From contig JAUXXJ010000018.1 of the NCBI GenBank assembly GCA_030681195.1, forward strand, positions 62,001-126,000: DNA of 64,000 nt, read 5' to 3'. How positions within the stretch are numbered: the stretch's first letter is position 1; every line of letters begins with the position of its first letter. Origin of the DNA: Rhodocyclaceae bacterium. GTDB taxonomy: Bacteria; Pseudomonadota; Gammaproteobacteria; Burkholderiales; Rhodocyclaceae. The position numbers and the translations under genes are program-made. Shown piece by piece: positions 61,189 through 64,000 of the stretch. The notes beneath the pieces are model-generated. The model was not told the origin of the DNA, made no database searches, and saw nothing but the letters and a program-made list of their open reading frames with translations.

Positions 61189-61627
61189 GGTGGTGGACAT
61201 CTTTACGGACGGTGCCTGTAGCGGTAATCCGGGGCCGGGCGGCTGGGGCGCATTGCTGCGCATTAATGCGCAGGAAAAGGAGTTGTCAGGCTATGAGCCG
61301 GCGACGACCAACAACCGCATGGAACTGATGGCGGTGATCGAGGCGCTACGTGCCTTGAAGCGGCCGGTCAGCGCCCGTGTGCATACCGATTCGCAGTACG
61401 TGCAAAAAGGCATCAGCGAGTGGATTCACAACTGGAAGCGGCGCGGTTGGCAAACCGCCGATCGCAAGCCGGTTAAAAATGCCGACCTGTGGCAGGCGCT
61501 GGATGCGGCGCGCGGCGCCCATGAAGTCGAATGGCTGTGGGTGCGTGGCCATGCCGGCCATGTCGAGAACGAGCGCGTCGATGCGCTGGCCAGAGCCGCC
61601 ATCGAGAACAAGGGGGGCAAGCCATGA
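61181..61627 (+). CDS. rnhA: Ribonuclease HI
   Basis: The protein has 148 residues. Catalytic acids are in [31 protein letters not shown] and [11 protein letters not shown], with the terminal [17 protein letters not shown]. It removes RNA from RNA-DNA hybrids, including Okazaki primers. It overlaps both neighbours by a few bases. Confidence 0.97.
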   Translation: MSEVVDIFTDGACSGNPGPGGWGALLRINAQEKELSGYEPATTNNRMELMAVIEALRALKRPVSARVHTDSQYVQKGISEWIHNWKRRGWQTADRKPVKNADLWQALDAARGAHEVEWLWVRGHAGHVENERVDALARAAIENKGGKP

Positions 61628-62328
61628 GCATCGTGCGCCAGGTGGTGCTGGATACCGAGACGACCGGTCTGGAGTGGCGCCAGGGTGAGCGCGTGATCGA
61701 GATCGGCTGCGTCGAACTGGTCAGCCGCAAGCTCACCGGACGGCATTTTCACCAGTACCTGAATCCCGAAAAAGCCATTGCAGCCGGTGCGCAGGCGGTG
61801 CATGGTCTGACCGATGAGTTCCTCGCTGACAAGCCGAAGTTTGCCGACATCGCCGACGAATTCCTCGCCTTCATTGAAGGGGCCGAGCTGATCATCCATA
61901 ACGCGCCTTTCGACGTCGGCTTTCTCGACAACGAACTCGGGTTGCTCAAACGCGAGCCGCTCAAGAGCGTGAGCGGCAACATCATCGACACGCTACGCAT
62001 GGCGCGCGACCTGCGGCCTGGCAAGCGCAACGGCCTGGATGCGCTGTGCATCGAATTCGGCGTCGACAACTCCGGGCGGCAGTTGCACGGCGCGCTGCTG
62101 GATGCCGAACTGCTATCCGATGTTTATCTGGCCATGACACGCGGTCAGGACAGCCTGATGATGGATCTCGACATGGCCTCGTTCGATCCCGGCTGGGCCA
62201 AGGGCGAACGACCGCCGATTCGCTTGCTGACGGCGACGGCGGAAGAATTGGCCGACCACGAGCGCGTGCTGGGCGAGATCGACAGGGAAAGCAAGGGCAA
62301 GACGCTGTGGCGCCAGTTGGGGGCTTAA
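61624..62328 (+). CDS. dnaQ: DNA polymerase III epsilon subunit (proofreading exonuclease)
   Basis: The protein has 234 residues from [18 protein letters not shown], because the longer frame lies in rnhA. The exonuclease motifs are [23 protein letters not shown] and [15 protein letters not shown] (H-x4-D). The C-terminal tail would bind the alpha subunit. Coupling to rnhA (ATGA) is the normal arrangement. A repeat copy begins five bases after its stop. Confidence 0.97.
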   Translation: MSIVRQVVLDTETTGLEWRQGERVIEIGCVELVSRKLTGRHFHQYLNPEKAIAAGAQAVHGLTDEFLADKPKFADIADEFLAFIEGAELIIHNAPFDVGFLDNELGLLKREPLKSVSGNIIDTLRMARDLRPGKRNGLDALCIEFGVDNSGRQLHGALLDAELLSDVYLAMTRGQDSLMMDLDMASFDPGWAKGERPPIRLLTATAEELADHERVLGEIDRESKGKTLWRQLGA

Positions 62329-62332
62329 GGGG

Positions 62333-62356
62333 GCCGTCTCGCCGGCGCCGACTTTT
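62333..62356 (+). repeat. Dispersed 24-bp repeat, copy 13 (intergenic, after dnaQ)
   Basis: Plus strand reads GCCGT CTC GCCGGCGCCGAC TTTT, one mismatch. It begins five bases beyond the dnaQ stop. No hairpin of its own is evident. Confidence 0.82.
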
Positions 62357-62407
62357 GCTATAGCGGCTCGCGGCGATAACCAGCCTGTCGTGACCTTGGC
62401 ATGGTGA

Positions 62408-63529
62408 TCATGGGACAGGCCGTTCTGCTTTCAAACCTGCCGGACTGTTTTCTGGTCTGCGCATCAGATGGCTAGCTGGTACTTCTACCCAGCGGTAGAA
62501 AGCGAAGGCGGTAGCGATGCTCAGCAGGAATGCGGCGAGCAGTCCAGCCACGGCGGCGGCGGGGGTGGTCCAGCCCAGCCGTGCCCACAGTGCTGATACG
62601 GCTACCAATACCGGGAAGTGGATGAGGAACAGGCTGTAGGAAACCTGACCGAGCTTGGCGATGACGCGGTTGCGCGGCCAATAGGCGCCGAATTCAAACT
62701 TTTCCGCAGCGAACAGCAGAAAACCCACGAACAGGGCGATGCCGAGGCGCCAGCGCCATTCGTAGAAAAGCGCGATGATGATGAGGATCTGGAAGGCCCA
62801 GAATTCAAGTTGGGTGCGGCCGCCGTAGAGCGTACGGTGGATCACGATGCCCAGAAAGAAGTACGGGAAGAAATAGAGCCACCAGCTTTCCCATGCCGGA
62901 TTGAGGTTGACGTAGAAGAGCGACAGGATCGCCAGCGGCCAGCCGAGGAGGCCCACGTAGTCTGTGGAGCCGCCGCCGAACTGGTCGCGCAGCCACAGAG
63001 TGGCCGCATAGACGAGCGCAAGCTGGAAGTTGATGCAGACGAACCACAGCCCGGCGGAAAGTGCCTCGTAGCCAAGCAGGTCTTGCAAAAAGAACAGGTG
63101 CGCCAGAAATTGCGGCAGGGAAACCGGGCTGCCGACCACGTCGTCGGGTACCCAGCCACGGGCGAAGAGATAAACCGGCAGGATCACGGCGATAGTGGCT
63201 AAATAAGGAATACCAAGGCGAAAATAGCGCTGCACCGTAAAGCAACTGATTCGGGCAAGGGTCCATTCGCGCGCGCTCATGCTGCGCGCCATGACATAGC
63301 CGCCGACAACGAAGAACACTTGCGTTGCGCGCGCATGGTGTTCGATCCAGTCTAGCAAGCCGCCGATCAAGGGCGCCGCCCATTCACGCAAGGGTGGATA
63401 CAGGGCGAAGTGGTGCCAAAGAATGATCAGTGCGGCACAGGCACGCAGCGCGACGATGAAGGAGAGTCTTCTTCCTGCGGTCCGCGGAGAAGATGCCGAC
63501 AGACGGCAGAGGGCGGCAATTGAAATCAA
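62408..63529 (-). CDS. Acyltransferase 3 family membrane protein
   Basis: The protein has 373 residues with about ten hydrophobic segments. Early in the protein, RACAALIILWHHFALYPP holds the family's active-site-like histidine in a membrane helix, and ATQVFFVVGGYVMARSM is the second signature. YSLFLIHFPVLVAV is a late conserved motif. Relatives O-acylate surface sugars or peptidoglycan in the inner membrane. The acceptor is unknown. The first 20 residues are weakly supported, and a later start is possible. Confidence 0.85.
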   Translation of the reverse strand: MISIAALCRLSASSPRTAGRRLSFIVALRACAALIILWHHFALYPPLREWAAPLIGGLLDWIEHHARATQVFFVVGGYVMARSMSAREWTLARISCFTVQRYFRLGIPYLATIAVILPVYLFARGWVPDDVVGSPVSLPQFLAHLFFLQDLLGYEALSAGLWFVCINFQLALVYAATLWLRDQFGGGSTDYVGLLGWPLAILSLFYVNLNPAWESWWLYFFPYFFLGIVIHRTLYGGRTQLEFWAFQILIIIALFYEWRWRLGIALFVGFLLFAAEKFEFGAYWPRNRVIAKLGQVSYSLFLIHFPVLVAVSALWARLGWTTPAAAVAGLLAAFLLSIATAFAFYRWVEVPASHLMRRPENSPAGLKAERPVP

Positions 63530-63566
63530 AACCTGAATCCTCGTATGAGTTTGTTTCCGGAGGGTG

Positions 63567-63770
63567 TCACGGTGAGGTGCGCATCAGGCGTATGGCGATC
63601 CGGATACCGTAATACATGTTCCCGAGCGCAAAACCTGCCAGTATTAGCGCAATGGGTAAGGGGAACGCTTGTGTCTGCAGGAGGTAGGAAATAACGGTCG
63701 ACAAGCTGTTCAGTAGCACGAAGACCCAGAACAGCGGGTTACGCGGCTGGAACAACCTAGCGAGCCGCAT
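63567..63770 (-). CDS. Small membrane protein, unknown
   Basis: The protein has 67 residues with two hydrophobic helices (LFWVFVLLNSLSTVISYLL and LPIALILAGFALGNMYYGI). The start overlaps the end of the upstream gene by 14 bases. I recognise no family. It may be part of an operon with the acyltransferase. Confidence 0.55.
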   Translation of the reverse strand: MRLARLFQPRNPLFWVFVLLNSLSTVISYLLQTQAFPLPIALILAGFALGNMYYGIRIAIRLMRTSP

Positions 63771-64000
63771 CGGGTTTCGCTTGTATTGTCGTCCGTGTCA
63801 TTGCGGTAAGTGCTCGGTGCAGCGTCGGCAACCAGGCTTCCTTCGTGACGGGGCCGGTACTAAAGCGAATCCGCACGGGCTTGTCGTCCAGTAAGGCATC
63901 AGCACCAAAGGCGTCGATTCCACGCAAAAGGCAGTCCAGACGGCCTTGCTGCGCATACTGGGCCAGCAGGTCGGCTTCGTCGTTCAACGAGATAACGGGG
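63757..64000 (-). CDS. Unknown protein, C-terminal fragment (cut by right edge)
   Basis: The frame is open from the right edge (PVISLNDEADLLAQYA) to the stop at 63757, so the start is probably outside. A TTG at 63987 is the only in-frame start candidate and has no ribosome site. About 80 residues with VRIRFSTGPVTKEAWLPTLHRALTAM. I recognise no family. Confidence 0.5.
   Translation of the reverse strand, partial: PVISLNDEADLLAQYAQQGRLDCLLRGIDAFGADALLDDKPVRIRFSTGPVTKEAWLPTLHRALTAMTRTTIQAKPDAAR

Overview
The window looks like a chromosomal segment of a Gram-negative betaproteobacterium, most plausibly a member of the Rhodocyclales. This is inferred from protein resemblance and gene order, not from a search. 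The signs are high-GC housekeeping genes, a complete isc operon carrying an extra NifS-like desulfurase, a grpE-dnaK-dnaJ block near hrcA, NAD kinase and recN, a HiPIP, and a heme-binding chemoreceptor. The window opens in an accessory region and then runs through about 53 kb of mostly core genes.

Positions 1-10,000 form a probable defence island. Five tightly packed minus-strand genes (432-9999) read, in order of transcription: a DUF4007 protein (SspB-like), a large P-loop ATPase (SspC-like), a PP-loop/PAPS-reductase protein (SspD/DndC-like), a protein with two GHKL ATPase domains whose second half is a histidine kinase, and a protein with an enlarged receiver domain. The first three match the SspBCD DNA phosphorothioation module. 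The usual partners SspA (cysteine desulfurase) and SspE are missing, and a kinase/receiver pair sits where an effector would be expected. The island abuts the 3' end of a tRNA-Ser gene, a common integration point. A cut-off protein-kinase C-lobe lies at the left edge.

Positions 10.3-31.7 kb hold tRNA-Ser, nadC, nnr, an M20 amidohydrolase, tRNA-Cys, a LexA-like repressor with a clear promoter/operator and a divergent tiny ORF, a LysE exporter, dusC, tRNA-Gly, suhB, trmJ, cysE, then iscR-nifS-iscSUA-hscBA-fdx-iscX with a visible IscR site. They continue with a periplasmic rhodanese, a TatD nuclease, tpx, DUF1015-aroG, a lipoprotein-like HiPIP and a ferritin-like protein. A small accessory patch at 31.7-33.8 kb carries higBA, a decayed toxin-antitoxin remnant and a HEPN-like protein.

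Positions 33.9-50.9 kb hold mfd, dnaJ, dnaK and grpE (with sigma-32-type promoters before dnaK and grpE), a heme chemoreceptor, an EF-hand-like protein, hemH, hrcA, a solitary adenine methyltransferase translationally coupled to NAD kinase, recN and a Tim44-like protein. Positions 51-64 kb hold nhaR/htpX, a sensory cluster (two hybrid kinases, a response regulator, a periplasmic binding protein), gloB, a methyltransferase, rnhA, dnaQ, an acyltransferase and two small genes at the right edge.

The most unexpected structure outside the island is a dispersed short repeat of about 24 bp: GCCGT, three variable bases, GCCAGCGCCGAC, then WTTT. Thirteen clear copies and one weaker one lie between 11.8 and 62.4 kb, most of them inside genes. 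They occur in both orientations and several reading frames without breaking the genes. I saw none in the 10 kb island.
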